Assembly (NCBI RefSeq): GCF_003867015.1 | Contig: NZ_CP032548.1 | Location: 1,555,001-1,619,000, forward strand | Direction of reading: 5' to 3' | Source: Tenacibaculum singaporense | Lineage (GTDB): Bacteria > Bacteroidota > Bacteroidia > Flavobacteriales > Flavobacteriaceae | Length of the DNA: 64,000 nucleotides | Shown here: positions 1 through 8,365 of the stretch, one piece after another | How positions within the stretch are numbered: the stretch's first letter is position 1 | How the letters are laid out: the number at the start of each line of letters is the position of its first letter | Made by a program: the position numbers and the translations under genes | The notes under the pieces: model-generated | The model's database searches: none | What the model saw: only the letters and a program-made list of their open reading frames with translations | Told to the model about the DNA's origin: nothing

Positions 1-348
1 TTATTAAAAAATCAAAAAAATAACTTTGTAGTAAAAGACGCTACGGGTTCACAAGGGAAAAATGTTTTTGTAGGAAAGTTTATGAGTGCAAAAGAATGGG
101 AAGAAGCTATAAGCTATGCAGTTAAAAATACAAAGTATATTGTTCAAGAATTTTGTGATTCGATTGATTTTATAGCTCCAAACTTTCAGAACGAATGGAG
201 TAAACATAAACTTATTTGGGGAGCTTTTGGTTTTGGAGATATTTATGGAGGAGTATGGGTTAGAATGTCTGAAGTAAAAACTGATGTTGGGGTAATTAAT
301 TCGGCTAAAGGAGCTGTTGAAGCTATAGTTTTAGAAACAGGTGTTTAA
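1..348 (+). CDS. ATP-grasp-like protein, 3' fragment
   Basis: The reading frame is open from base 1, so this is the C-terminal part of a longer gene that starts before the window; the ATG at 82 is internal. The visible 115 residues contain VVKDATGSQGKNVFVG, then an acidic EWEEAI helix, YIVQEF, and the end GGVWVRMSEVKTDVGVINSAKGA. That order (Lys followed by a glycine-rich loop, then the IVQE strand, then a late VRM/VNSAKGA block) is typical of the circularly permuted ATP-grasp fold, whose members ligate a carboxylate to an amine or thiol using ATP. The substrate cannot be guessed from this fragment. A strong hairpin terminator follows at 459-488. The fold call is from motif shape only. Confidence 0.55.
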   Translation, partial: LLKNQKNNFVVKDATGSQGKNVFVGKFMSAKEWEEAISYAVKNTKYIVQEFCDSIDFIAPNFQNEWSKHKLIWGAFGFGDIYGGVWVRMSEVKTDVGVINSAKGAVEAIVLETGV

Positions 349-458
349 TTTTTATTTAATTATGTTTAATAAGTGTTCCTGCAATACAATTGTTAATATA
401 AGAGGAAGTGAAATTTTTTATATGTTCAGAAAGTAATATATTCAGTTACAATCATAAT

Positions 459-488
459 AAGCCTTACTAGGAATAGTAAGGCTTTTTT
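459..488 (+). terminator. Rho-independent terminator after the ATP-grasp gene
   Basis: An 11-bp perfect stem (AAGCCTTACTA, loop GGAA, TAGTAAGGCTT) is followed by a run of T. It lies about 110 bases after the stop at 348 and should end that transcript. The T-run on this strand supports plus-strand use. Confidence 0.85.
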
Positions 489-829
489 GTTGTTTAATGT
501 TTCCGTTTTGTAATTATCAAACTACCTAAAAACTCAATTATTTCAACATATAAAAATAGTTACTCCCTAGGGGAATTTACCTGATAATAAAGAAGAATAA
601 AAGTAGGGTTTACCAAAATCAATATTTTTTCACTAAATTGTAAGAGGTTAGTATGTTGTAAATCAGTTTGTTTTAGGTGTTTCTTCAAATCTATCGCCTT
701 TTAGCTATGAAGACAGTGCTGATATAATGCCTTTACCTACTCGATAGAACATCAAAATTTAATTTATTAATAAAATTTAATTAAATGGAATAATGATTAC
801 AAAGAAGTCCCACCCAAACAAAGAAACTA
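489..829. other. Intergenic region upstream of the collagen-like gene
   Basis: No ORF, RNA gene or clear repeat is visible in these 341 bases. The stretch presumably carries the promoter and 5' leader of the surface operon that starts at 830, but I could not find a convincing TTTG / TAnnTTTG pair. The part from about 765 to 795 is almost pure A/T. Confidence 0.5.
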
Positions 830-3800
830 ATGAAAAAAGTAACTACCCTCGTACTCTTAATTTTAAGCGTAGCAATTACTGCACAAGTAGGAATAGGAAC
901 CTTAACACCTAATCTATCTGCTCAGTTAGATATTAAGTCAGATACCAAAGGCTTATTAATTCCCAGATTAAATATTGATAATTTAAGTACAGCTTCACCA
1001 GTAAGTAGTACGACAATTAATGAAAGCTTATTAGTTTATAATACTAATAATACTTCAGGAAAAGGATTTTATTATTGGAATGGAACGCTATGGGAACAAT
1101 TAGTAGATATAACCACAGTCTCAAATTTGATTGCTACACAAGCAGATAATCAACAAATAAAAAATTTCTTTTTAAATAGTTCTAACATTCTTACTCTCGA
1201 GTTAGAAAATGCAAGTTCCAAGTCAGTTGATTTATCATCTCTTTTAGGAGAAAATGAGTTATTAACGGGTACAGGATCTCCTATTAGTAGCTCTGTAGAT
1301 CCTGCCACAGGTGCTTTATATGTAGATACTAATTCCGGAGAGGTTTATAGTTCGGATGGTAGCACATGGAGTTCAGTTGTATCGTCAGGAGCTGATGGAA
1401 AATCCGCCTATCAAATATGGTTAGATGCCGGAAACAGTGGTACTGAAGCCGACTTTATCACCTCTTTAAAAGGAGATACCGGAGTAACAGGAGCAAACGG
1501 AACCGATGGAGCCGATGGAAAATCCGCTTATCAAACATGGTTAGATGCCGGAAACAGCGGAACCGAAGCTGACTTTATTACCTCTTTAAAAGGAGACACC
1601 GGAGCAACGGGAGCAAACGGAACTGATGGAGCAGACGGAAAGTCCGCCTATCAAATATGGTTAGATGCTGGAAACAGTGGTACTGAAGCGGACTTTATTA
1701 CCTCTCTAAAAGGAGATACCGGAGTAACAGGAGCAAACGGAACCGATGGAGTTGATGGAAAATCTGCCTATCAAACATGGCTGGATGCCGGAAACAGTGG
1801 TACTGAAGCGGACTTTATTACCTCTCTAAAAGGAGATACCGGAGCAACGGGAGCAAACGGAACCGATGGAGTTGATGGAAAATCTGCCTATCAAACATGG
1901 CTTGATGCCGGAAACAGCGGCACCGAAGCTGACTTTATTACTTCTTTAAAAGGAGACACTGGAGCAACAGGAGCCAACGGAGCTAATGGAACAGATGGAA
2001 AATCCGCCTATCAAGTTTGGTTAGATGCCGGAAACAGCGGCACCGAAGCTGACTTTATTACTTCTTTAAAAGGAGACACTGGAGCAACAGGAGCCAACGG
2101 AGCTAATGGAACAGATGGAAAGTCAGCTTATCAAACGTGGTTGGATGCCGGAAACAGCGGCACCGAAGCCGACTTTATAACTTCTTTAAAAGGAGATACT
2201 GGAGCAACAGGAGCCAACGGAGTTAATGGAACAGACGGAAAGTCCGCGTATCAAACATGGTTAGATACCGGAAACAGCGGCACCGAAGCCGATTTTATTA
2301 CTTCATTAAAAGGAGACACTGGAGCAACAGGGGCTAACGGTATTGATGGAGTTGATGGAAAATCCGCCTATCAAACATGGTTAGATGCCGGAAACAGCGG
2401 CACCGAAGCCGATTTTATTACCTCTCTAAAAGGAGATACTGGAGCAACAGGAGCCAACGGTACTGATGGAGTAGATGGAAAATCTGCCTACCAAACATGG
2501 CTGGATGCTGGGAACAGTGGAACCGAAGCTGACTTTATCATCTCTTTAAAAGGAGACACCGGAGCAACAGGAGCAAACGGAACCGATGGAGCCGATGGGA
2601 AATCTGCCTACCAAGTTTGGTTGGATGCTGGAAACAGTGGCACCGAAGCCGATTTTATCACTTCTTTAAAAGGAGATACTGGAGCAAACGGAACCGATGG
2701 AGCCGATGGAAAATCTGTCTATCAAACGTGGTTGGATGCTGGAAACAGTGGCACCGAAGCTGATTTTATCGCTTCTTTAAAAGGAGATACTGGAGCAACA
2801 GGAGCCAATGGAACCGATGGAGTTGATGGAAAATCTGCTTATCAAATATGGCTAGATGCTGGAAATAGTGGCACCGAAGCTGATTTTATCGCTTCTTTAA
2901 AAGGAGACACTGGAGCAACAGGAGCCAACGGAGCTAATGGAACAGATGGAAAGTCCGCTTATCAAACATGGTTAGATGCCGGAAACAGCGGAACCGAAGC
3001 CGATTTTATCACCTCTTTAAAAGGAGATACCGGAGTAACGGGAGCTGCAGGAACCGATGGAGCCGATGGAAAATCTGCCTACCAAACATGGCTGGATGCT
3101 GGGAACAGTGGAACCGAAGCTGACTTTATCATCTCTTTAAAAGGAGATACCGGAGCAACAGGAGCCAACGGAACCGATGGAGCAGATGGGAAATCTGTCT
3201 ATCAAACGTGGTTGGATGCTGGAAACAGTGGCACCGAAGCTGATTTTATCGCTTCTTTAAAAGGAGACACTGGAGCAACAGGAGCCAACGGAGCTAATGG
3301 AACAGATGGAAAGTCAGCTTATCAAACATGGTTAGATGCTGGAAACAGCGGAACCGAAGCTGATTTTATCACTTCCTTAAAAGGAGATACTGGAGCTACA
3401 GGAACAAACGGAACCAATGGAGCAGATGGTAAATCTGCCTACCAAACATGGTTGGATGCCGGAAACAGCGGCACCGAAGCTGATTTTATCACCTCTTTAA
3501 AAGGAGACACCGGAGCAACAGGAGCCAACGGAACCAATGGAGCAGACGGAAAATCCGCCTATCAAGTTTGGTTAGATGCTGGAAACAGTGGTACTGAAGC
3601 CGACTTTATCACCTCTTTAAAAGGAGATACCGGAGTAACGGGAGCTAACGGAGCTGATGGAGCAGACGGAAAATCTGCGTATCAAACATGGTTGGATGCA
3701 GGAAATAGCGGCACCGAAGCCGATTTTATTACTTCTTTAAAAGGAGACACCGGAGCCGCAGGAACCAATGGTACCGATGGAGCAGACGGAAAGTCAGCGT

Positions 3801-5137
3801 ATCAAACATGGTTAGATGCAGGAAACAGCGGCACCGAAGCCGATTTTATCATTTCTTTAAAAGGAGATACCGGAGCAACAGGAGCCAACGGAACCGATGG
3901 AGCAGATGGAAAATCTGCGTATCAAACATGGTTAGATGCTGGAAACAGCGGCACCGAAGCCGACTTTATCACCTCTTTAAAAGGAGATACCGGAGCAACA
4001 GGAGCCAACGGAACCGATGGAGCAGATGGGAAATCTGCCTACCAAACATGGTTAGATGCAGGAAACAGTGGAACCGAAGCTGACTTTATCACCTCTTTAA
4101 AAGGAGATACCGGAGCAACAGGAGCCAACGGAACCGATGGAGCAGACGGAAAGTCAGCTTATCAAACATGGTTAGATGCTGGAAACAGCGGCACCGAAGC
4201 CGACTTTATTACTTCTTTAAAAGGAGATACTGGAGCAACAGGAGCAAACGGAACCGATGGAGCCGATGGAAAATCTGCCTATCAAACGTGGTTGGATGCC
4301 GGAAACAGCGGAACTGAAGCTGACTTTATCACCTCTTTAAAAGGAGATACAGGAGCCAACGGAACCGATGGAGCAGACGGAAAGTCAGCTTATCAAACAT
4401 GGTTAGATGCTGGAAACAGCGGAACTGAAGCTGATTTTATCACCTCTTTAAAAGGAGACACCGGAGCAGCTGGACAGGATGCTACTTTATCAGGAGCGGG
4501 AGATCCTAATGGAACAGTTACAGGTGTTGCTGGTCAAGTTTATACGGATACAGCTTCAGGAATATTATATAAGACGAGTGATGGAACAACATGGATTGTT
4601 GTAGATTCAGATACTCAAGATCTGAGCTTGAGCGGAAATACCATTAGTTTAGTTAATGGAGGATCTGTTGATATAGGAGCTTCTTCTTTAGCTGGAAATG
4701 TTGCAGGCAATAATGTTTTAGCAACAACTAACCAGACAGATATTTCAACTATAAACACTTCTTTAACCAGATTAAATAATATAAGAATTGTTAAAAACCC
4801 AACTTCAAGTACAACTATTGATAATACAGATGGTACAGTAATAATAGAGCAAACAGGTCTAATAAATCTTGGGTTAGGTGCAGATATAACTATACCAACA
4901 CCCGATAGTAGTAATTTAGGAAATAAATTGGTGATTGTAAATAGAGCAGGTAATGGCTTATTAATAGGACTTTCAGTTGCATTAAACTTGAATATTACAG
5001 GTGGGGGTACTATAAAAGGAACTGGATTAAGTTCATTAGGTATATCCTTGTTAGGAACTAATTCTTCTATAACAATACAATGTGGTTTTGATGGTACAGA
5101 CTATTATTGGTATAAAATTGATGGTACTTCTTTATAA
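830..5137 (+). CDS. Secreted collagen-like repeat protein (26 units)
   Basis: The 1435-residue product starts with a short Sec signal peptide (MKKVTTLVLLILSVAITAQ). Residues about 20-50 carry the motif GIGT.TPN.SAQLDI..DTKGLLIPR, common at the N-terminus of large secreted Bacteroidota fibre-like proteins. Residues 187-1215 are 26 tandem units of 40 residues (units 11 and 25 have 37), each made of five collagen Gly-X-Y triplets (GDT GAT GAN GTD GAD) and a fixed non-collagen linker containing WLDAGNSGTEADFI. Related modules flank the array on both sides (SSDGSTW and TSDGTTW motifs). The C-terminal 220 residues look like a beta-rich globular tip. No type IX sorting domain and no endosialidase chaperone is seen. 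It heads an operon with a T9SS substrate and a PorP/SprF protein, so a surface or adhesive role is likely. The array is clearly more GC-rich than its surroundings. Confidence 0.85.
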   Translation: MKKVTTLVLLILSVAITAQVGIGTLTPNLSAQLDIKSDTKGLLIPRLNIDNLSTASPVSSTTINESLLVYNTNNTSGKGFYYWNGTLWEQLVDITTVSNLIATQADNQQIKNFFLNSSNILTLELENASSKSVDLSSLLGENELLTGTGSPISSSVDPATGALYVDTNSGEVYSSDGSTWSSVVSSGADGKSAYQIWLDAGNSGTEADFITSLKGDTGVTGANGTDGADGKSAYQTWLDAGNSGTEADFITSLKGDTGATGANGTDGADGKSAYQIWLDAGNSGTEADFITSLKGDTGVTGANGTDGVDGKSAYQTWLDAGNSGTEADFITSLKGDTGATGANGTDGVDGKSAYQTWLDAGNSGTEADFITSLKGDTGATGANGANGTDGKSAYQVWLDAGNSGTEADFITSLKGDTGATGANGANGTDGKSAYQTWLDAGNSGTEADFITSLKGDTGATGANGVNGTDGKSAYQTWLDTGNSGTEADFITSLKGDTGATGANGIDGVDGKSAYQTWLDAGNSGTEADFITSLKGDTGATGANGTDGVDGKSAYQTWLDAGNSGTEADFIISLKGDTGATGANGTDGADGKSAYQVWLDAGNSGTEADFITSLKGDTGANGTDGADGKSVYQTWLDAGNSGTEADFIASLKGDTGATGANGTDGVDGKSAYQIWLDAGNSGTEADFIASLKGDTGATGANGANGTDGKSAYQTWLDAGNSGTEADFITSLKGDTGVTGAAGTDGADGKSAYQTWLDAGNSGTEADFIISLKGDTGATGANGTDGADGKSVYQTWLDAGNSGTEADFIASLKGDTGATGANGANGTDGKSAYQTWLDAGNSGTEADFITSLKGDTGATGTNGTNGADGKSAYQTWLDAGNSGTEADFITSLKGDTGATGANGTNGADGKSAYQVWLDAGNSGTEADFITSLKGDTGVTGANGADGADGKSAYQTWLDAGNSGTEADFITSLKGDTGAAGTNGTDGADGKSAYQTWLDAGNSGTEADFIISLKGDTGATGANGTDGADGKSAYQTWLDAGNSGTEADFITSLKGDTGATGANGTDGADGKSAYQTWLDAGNSGTEADFITSLKGDTGATGANGTDGADGKSAYQTWLDAGNSGTEADFITSLKGDTGATGANGTDGADGKSAYQTWLDAGNSGTEADFITSLKGDTGANGTDGADGKSAYQTWLDAGNSGTEADFITSLKGDTGAAGQDATLSGAGDPNGTVTGVAGQVYTDTASGILYKTSDGTTWIVVDSDTQDLSLSGNTISLVNGGSVDIGASSLAGNVAGNNVLATTNQTDISTINTSLTRLNNIRIVKNPTSSTTIDNTDGTVIIEQTGLINLGLGADITIPTPDSSNLGNKLVIVNRAGNGLLIGLSVALNLNITGGGTIKGTGLSSLGISLLGTNSSITIQCGFDGTDYYWYKIDGTSL
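1388..4471 (+). repeat. 26-unit coding tandem repeat (120 bp period)
   Basis: The array has a 120-bp period with two 111-bp units (11 and 25), each missing exactly one Gly-X-Y triplet, so the frame is kept. Neighbouring units differ mostly at synonymous sites. Units 12 and 16 are nearly identical over most of their length (both encode KSVYQ and FIASLK), which points to block duplication rather than unit-by-unit growth. Confidence 0.95.
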
Positions 5138-5150
5138 TAAGCTGATAATT

Positions 5151-6380
5151 ATGAAAGAAAAAATAATCTCATCAATAATTATGTGTTTTGTTATAGCAGT
5201 AAAAGCTCAAACTATAAACACAGGAACTCTTTATATTTCTGAAAATACATTGATAAGTATTCATGAAGACTTATTTATAAAAGATTATGGAGCAATTACA
5301 AATGATGGCGATTTGTATGTGTTTAAAAACTTTACAAATAATGGAAAGTTTAAGTTTTCTAATAATGAAATAACTGGATTTACAAGTTTTGTTGGTAATG
5401 ATAATCAGACTATTTCAGGTAAGGGAACTTCTAGTTTTATGTTTGTAGAATTCGACAACCAGTCAGCAGATTTAGCTTTTAACTTAAACAAAGAAATAGA
5501 AATAGTAGGAACTACGTTTTTTGAAAATGGTATTTTGAAAGCTGAAGAAAACGGGATGGTTACTTATTTAAATGGAGCAACGAACACAGGAGTTAGTAAT
5601 AAGAGTTATGTGAATAATAAAGTACAAAAAAGAGGAAATGAAAGTTTTACTTTTCCTGTTGGAGACTATCAGTCAAAAATTTTTGTACCAAGAATGGTAA
5701 CTATTTCTGCTCCTTCAGATCCAACTACAAATTTTTATGCCTGTTTTAATTGGGAAAAGGCAAATCTTGATTTCGATAAAAAAGAAGAAGATATTGGTTT
5801 AATAGACATGAATGAGTTTTGGGAGATTCAAAATAAATCAAACGACGAGTTGGTAGCATTAACTCTAACATGGAGTGATGTGACCACGCCAGAAGATATT
5901 TACTCAGACCCAAGTAAAATAATAATAGTACGGTGGAATGGAGAAGAGTGGATAAAGGAAAGAGAAGGTATTAGTATAGATGTTTCAGGAAAAAGTATAA
6001 CTGCTAAAGTTTCTGGTTATGGCGTTTTTACATTGGCATGTGAAAAGAAAAGAGGAACTATTGACCCTGTTATAGACTTTTCTGTTTCAAATTCTTTCTC
6101 TCCAGATGGTGATGGAGTTAATGATGAGTTTGTAATACCAGATTTGGCAGAGAACTATCCAAAATTTAAAATGAAAATCTATAATAGGTATGGTAACGTA
6201 GTATATGAATATAGCAATAATAATGAGTTGAATCCAACTTGGTGGGATGGAAAGTCGTACGGTAAGTTAACATTAACAGGAGAAACAAAGGTAATGCCAG
6301 CTGCAACTTATTGGTATGTAGTAGATTTTAATGACGGAAAAACAAAACCTTACCAAGGTTGGCTGTATTTAAACAAGTAG
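5151..6380 (+). CDS. T9SS type B sorting-domain protein (CHU_C)
   Basis: I place the start at 5151 (MKEKIISSIIMCFVIAVKAQ), which gives a proper signal peptide 13 bases after the previous stop; the frame is open further upstream but only overlaps the previous gene. The product has 409 residues. Residues about 20-300 are beta-rich, with repeated short motifs such as TNDGDLYVFKNFTNNGKF. Residues about 310-409 form the gliding-motility-associated C-terminal domain: NSFSPDGDGVNDEF, IYNRYGNVVYEY, WWDGKS, ATYWYVVDFNDG, and a final YQGWLYLNK. This domain directs proteins through the type IX secretion system to the surface and usually needs a PorP/SprF-family partner, which is the next gene. The protein probably sits on the outer surface and may anchor or present the collagen-like protein upstream. 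Confidence 0.88.
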   Translation: MKEKIISSIIMCFVIAVKAQTINTGTLYISENTLISIHEDLFIKDYGAITNDGDLYVFKNFTNNGKFKFSNNEITGFTSFVGNDNQTISGKGTSSFMFVEFDNQSADLAFNLNKEIEIVGTTFFENGILKAEENGMVTYLNGATNTGVSNKSYVNNKVQKRGNESFTFPVGDYQSKIFVPRMVTISAPSDPTTNFYACFNWEKANLDFDKKEEDIGLIDMNEFWEIQNKSNDELVALTLTWSDVTTPEDIYSDPSKIIIVRWNGEEWIKEREGISIDVSGKSITAKVSGYGVFTLACEKKRGTIDPVIDFSVSNSFSPDGDGVNDEFVIPDLAENYPKFKMKIYNRYGNVVYEYSNNNELNPTWWDGKSYGKLTLTGETKVMPAATYWYVVDFNDGKTKPYQGWLYLNK

Positions 6381-6384
6381 CTAT

Positions 6385-7308
6385 ATGAAAAAGAAAACAT
6401 ATGTAATACTACTCGTTTTATTAATAAACTTAAGTAGTAAAGGTTTTGCTCAGCAAGACCCTCAATACACTCAATATATTTATAATATGGCAGTTATTAA
6501 TCCTGCCTATGCAGGTAGTAAAGAAGGAATAAGTTTAGGACTACTGGCGCGATCACAATGGGTAGGCGTTAGTGGAGCTCCAAAGACATTTAGTGGGTTT
6601 ATACATAGTCCAGTTAGTAGAAAAGTAGGGTTGGGATTATCTTTAATTCATGATAAAATAGGCCCTGTAAGTGAAACACATGCTTATGCCGATTTTTCTT
6701 TTACTATTAACATATCAGAGAAAGCTAAGTTAGCTTTTGGGTTAAAAGGAGGAGCAACTTTTCAACAAATAGGACTGTTAACGTTAAATCAAGTAGAATC
6801 GAATGATCCTAAATTCAATCAGAACAGTAACAAAACACATCCTAATTTTGGAGTGGGAGTGTTTTATTATCAAGAAAAATTTTATGTAGGAATTTCTATA
6901 CCTAACTTACTAGAAACATTGCATTTTGAAAGGTCTAATGGAAAAATAACCAAAGCATCCGAAAAGATGCACAGTTTTTTAACAGCAGGATATGTGGTAG
7001 ATTTAAAGAATAATTTTCAACTAAAACCATCAACATTAGTTAAGTACACAGACTCAGCACCTTTGTCATTGGACTTATCATTAAACCTATTATGGAATAA
7101 TAAAGTGGAATTCGGAGTGTCTCATAGGTTAGATGATTCATGGAGTGGAATAGTTAATTTTAAAATAAAGAAAAACTTACAAATAGGTTATGCGTATGAT
7201 TACACTATATCTAACTTAGGAGAATTTAGTTCTGGTTCACATGAATTTTTACTATTGTTTGATTTTAAATCAGGAGAAGACACCTATAAGCAACCAAGGT
7301 TTTTTTAG
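6385..7308 (+). CDS. PorP/SprF family outer-membrane protein
   Basis: The 307-residue product has a signal peptide ending near GFAQQ, followed at once by the family signature QDPQYTQYIYNMAVINPAYAGS. The rest is alternating amphipathic beta-strands (GLGLSLIHDKIGPVSETHAYADFSF, split here only for description), as in the 14-strand-type barrels of PorP/SprF. Family members help secretion or surface attachment of proteins with type B C-terminal domains; SprF does this for the gliding adhesin SprB. It begins 4 bases after the CHU_C gene, so the two almost certainly act as a substrate-partner pair. Length is normal for the family. Confidence 0.92.
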   Translation: MKKKTYVILLVLLINLSSKGFAQQDPQYTQYIYNMAVINPAYAGSKEGISLGLLARSQWVGVSGAPKTFSGFIHSPVSRKVGLGLSLIHDKIGPVSETHAYADFSFTINISEKAKLAFGLKGGATFQQIGLLTLNQVESNDPKFNQNSNKTHPNFGVGVFYYQEKFYVGISIPNLLETLHFERSNGKITKASEKMHSFLTAGYVVDLKNNFQLKPSTLVKYTDSAPLSLDLSLNLLWNNKVEFGVSHRLDDSWSGIVNFKIKKNLQIGYAYDYTISNLGEFSSGSHEFLLLFDFKSGEDTYKQPRFF

Positions 7309-7464
7309 AAAGTAACATGAAAATTTAATTATAACTTACTTTATTTCAGTTGTTTGTGATTGTTTGTAGTGAGGTGGAAAAACACTTGTATCAAAATTAT
7401 AGTCATTAATACTTGGTATTATTACGTTCATAGTTTTTTTCAAAGAAAAAGGGAAATAAGAGTT

Positions 7465-7472
7465 TAACTTCG
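7465..7472 (+). promoter_or_regulatory. Possible -7 box for the 7502-24186 operon
   Basis: TAACTTCG differs by one base from the Bacteroidota -7 consensus TAnnTTTG and lies 29 bases before the ATG at 7502, followed by an A/T-rich leader. There is no convincing -33 TTTG at the right distance, so this is a weak call. Confidence 0.3.
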
Positions 7473-7501
7473 TTACCACTAACTAATTAAACTTTTAAAT
7501 T

Positions 7502-7861
7502 ATGGCAACTACTGCAACACAAAACCCAGTAATTAACCAACAAGGTTCAGCAGCTATAGATTCAGGTCAGTTTGCAACCTGGAATACAGCGAATGGTTCA
7601 CAATCTACTCTTACTATTACAAATTCTAGTAGAGCTAATACACTAACTTTTACAATAGCAGGTGCGCCTGCAGGTGTTAATTGTTATGACAATGGAGCTG
7701 CTAAACCTGCTAATGGATTATTTAATATTCCGCCAAACTCACCATCTTATAGTGTGGTGTGTAATGGAGATTTTGCAGGTTCGCAAGTAACCGTTTCTAA
7801 TATTACTAATGCTCAGAATGATGCAACTGCAGAAATTCAGGCACAAACTACACAAGGTTAA
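7502..7861 (+). CDS. Small leaderless beta-type protein, unknown function
   Basis: I do not recognise this 119-residue protein. It is rich in Thr, Asn, Ala and Ser, has no signal peptide or membrane segment, and contains two cysteines (in NCYDNG and SVVCNG). Its composition and alternating pattern (STLTITNSS, LTFTIAGA, QVTVSNIT) suggest a small beta-sandwich. It resembles the product of the next gene: both have T.NGSQ early, an N.S.A block, and DF.GSQ..VSN late. It is the first gene of a five-gene operon with two giant proteins and a nuclease-fold protein, and its position would suit a highly expressed structural or carrier subunit. That role is inference. Confidence 0.7.
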   Translation: MATTATQNPVINQQGSAAIDSGQFATWNTANGSQSTLTITNSSRANTLTFTIAGAPAGVNCYDNGAAKPANGLFNIPPNSPSYSVVCNGDFAGSQVTVSNITNAQNDATAEIQAQTTQG

Positions 7862-8255
7862 TAAAAAAAAAGGATTGTATATAGTATGTACAATCCTTGC
7901 TTTTTTTGTATTAGCGAGTAATGCAGCATTTTCTCAAAGTATTACAAAATCCAAACTGGATACAATTGTGCTTTTAAAGAATGAATATGCTGTATTAGAT
8001 ACCAATAACGGGTCTCAATGTATTTGTTATATTAATAATATTAGTAAAGCTCAGCAAGCTATTGTTGTTAACACAGGAGATACTAATAATGTAAAATTTA
8101 ATGACAGTACCTCGTTTAATGGTATTCATATTTTAAAGATTAGACAGCAGCTTATAGCTGTCGCTGATTTTAAAGGGAGTCAACTGATTGTATCCAATTT
8201 ATCACCTTACGATGTAATAGTAATTGTATCTATTTTATGTCCTAAGGATGATTAG
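7809..8255 (+). CDS. Small secreted protein, paralogue of the preceding one
   Basis: The product has a signal peptide (hydrophobic core YIVCTILAFFVLASNAAFSQS), then a roughly 100-residue mature domain that resembles the preceding protein: DTNNGSQ, ISKAQQA, then DFKGSQLIVSN. The start is uncertain. ATG 7809 overlaps the previous gene by 53 bases and gives an unusually long basic leader; a TTG at 7875, preceded by AAAAGGA and 13 bases after the previous stop, gives a compact signal peptide and may be the real start. There is no lipobox. One member of the pair is leaderless and the other exported, which is unusual inside one operon. Function unknown. Confidence 0.65.
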   Translation: MLRMMQLQKFRHKLHKVNKKKGLYIVCTILAFFVLASNAAFSQSITKSKLDTIVLLKNEYAVLDTNNGSQCICYINNISKAQQAIVVNTGDTNNVKFNDSTSFNGIHILKIRQQLIAVADFKGSQLIVSNLSPYDVIVIVSILCPKDD

Positions 8256-8365
8256 TTTATAGTGTATCACGATGCTTTTTTAAGGGGTGTTTTCAATTCC
8301 TCAGTTTTGATACTCATACTTTATTGCACTACCAAGTTATTTTACACACATATTATTCTAATGCT

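Noticed and set aside
3808..4083. Plus-strand ORF in another frame of the collagen-like array
   Set aside because: It is a frame-shifted shadow of the repeat with the same 120-bp period.
1388..4471. CRISPR-like or satellite DNA at the 120-bp array
   Set aside because: It is an open reading frame throughout, with synonymous changes between units and in-frame deletions.
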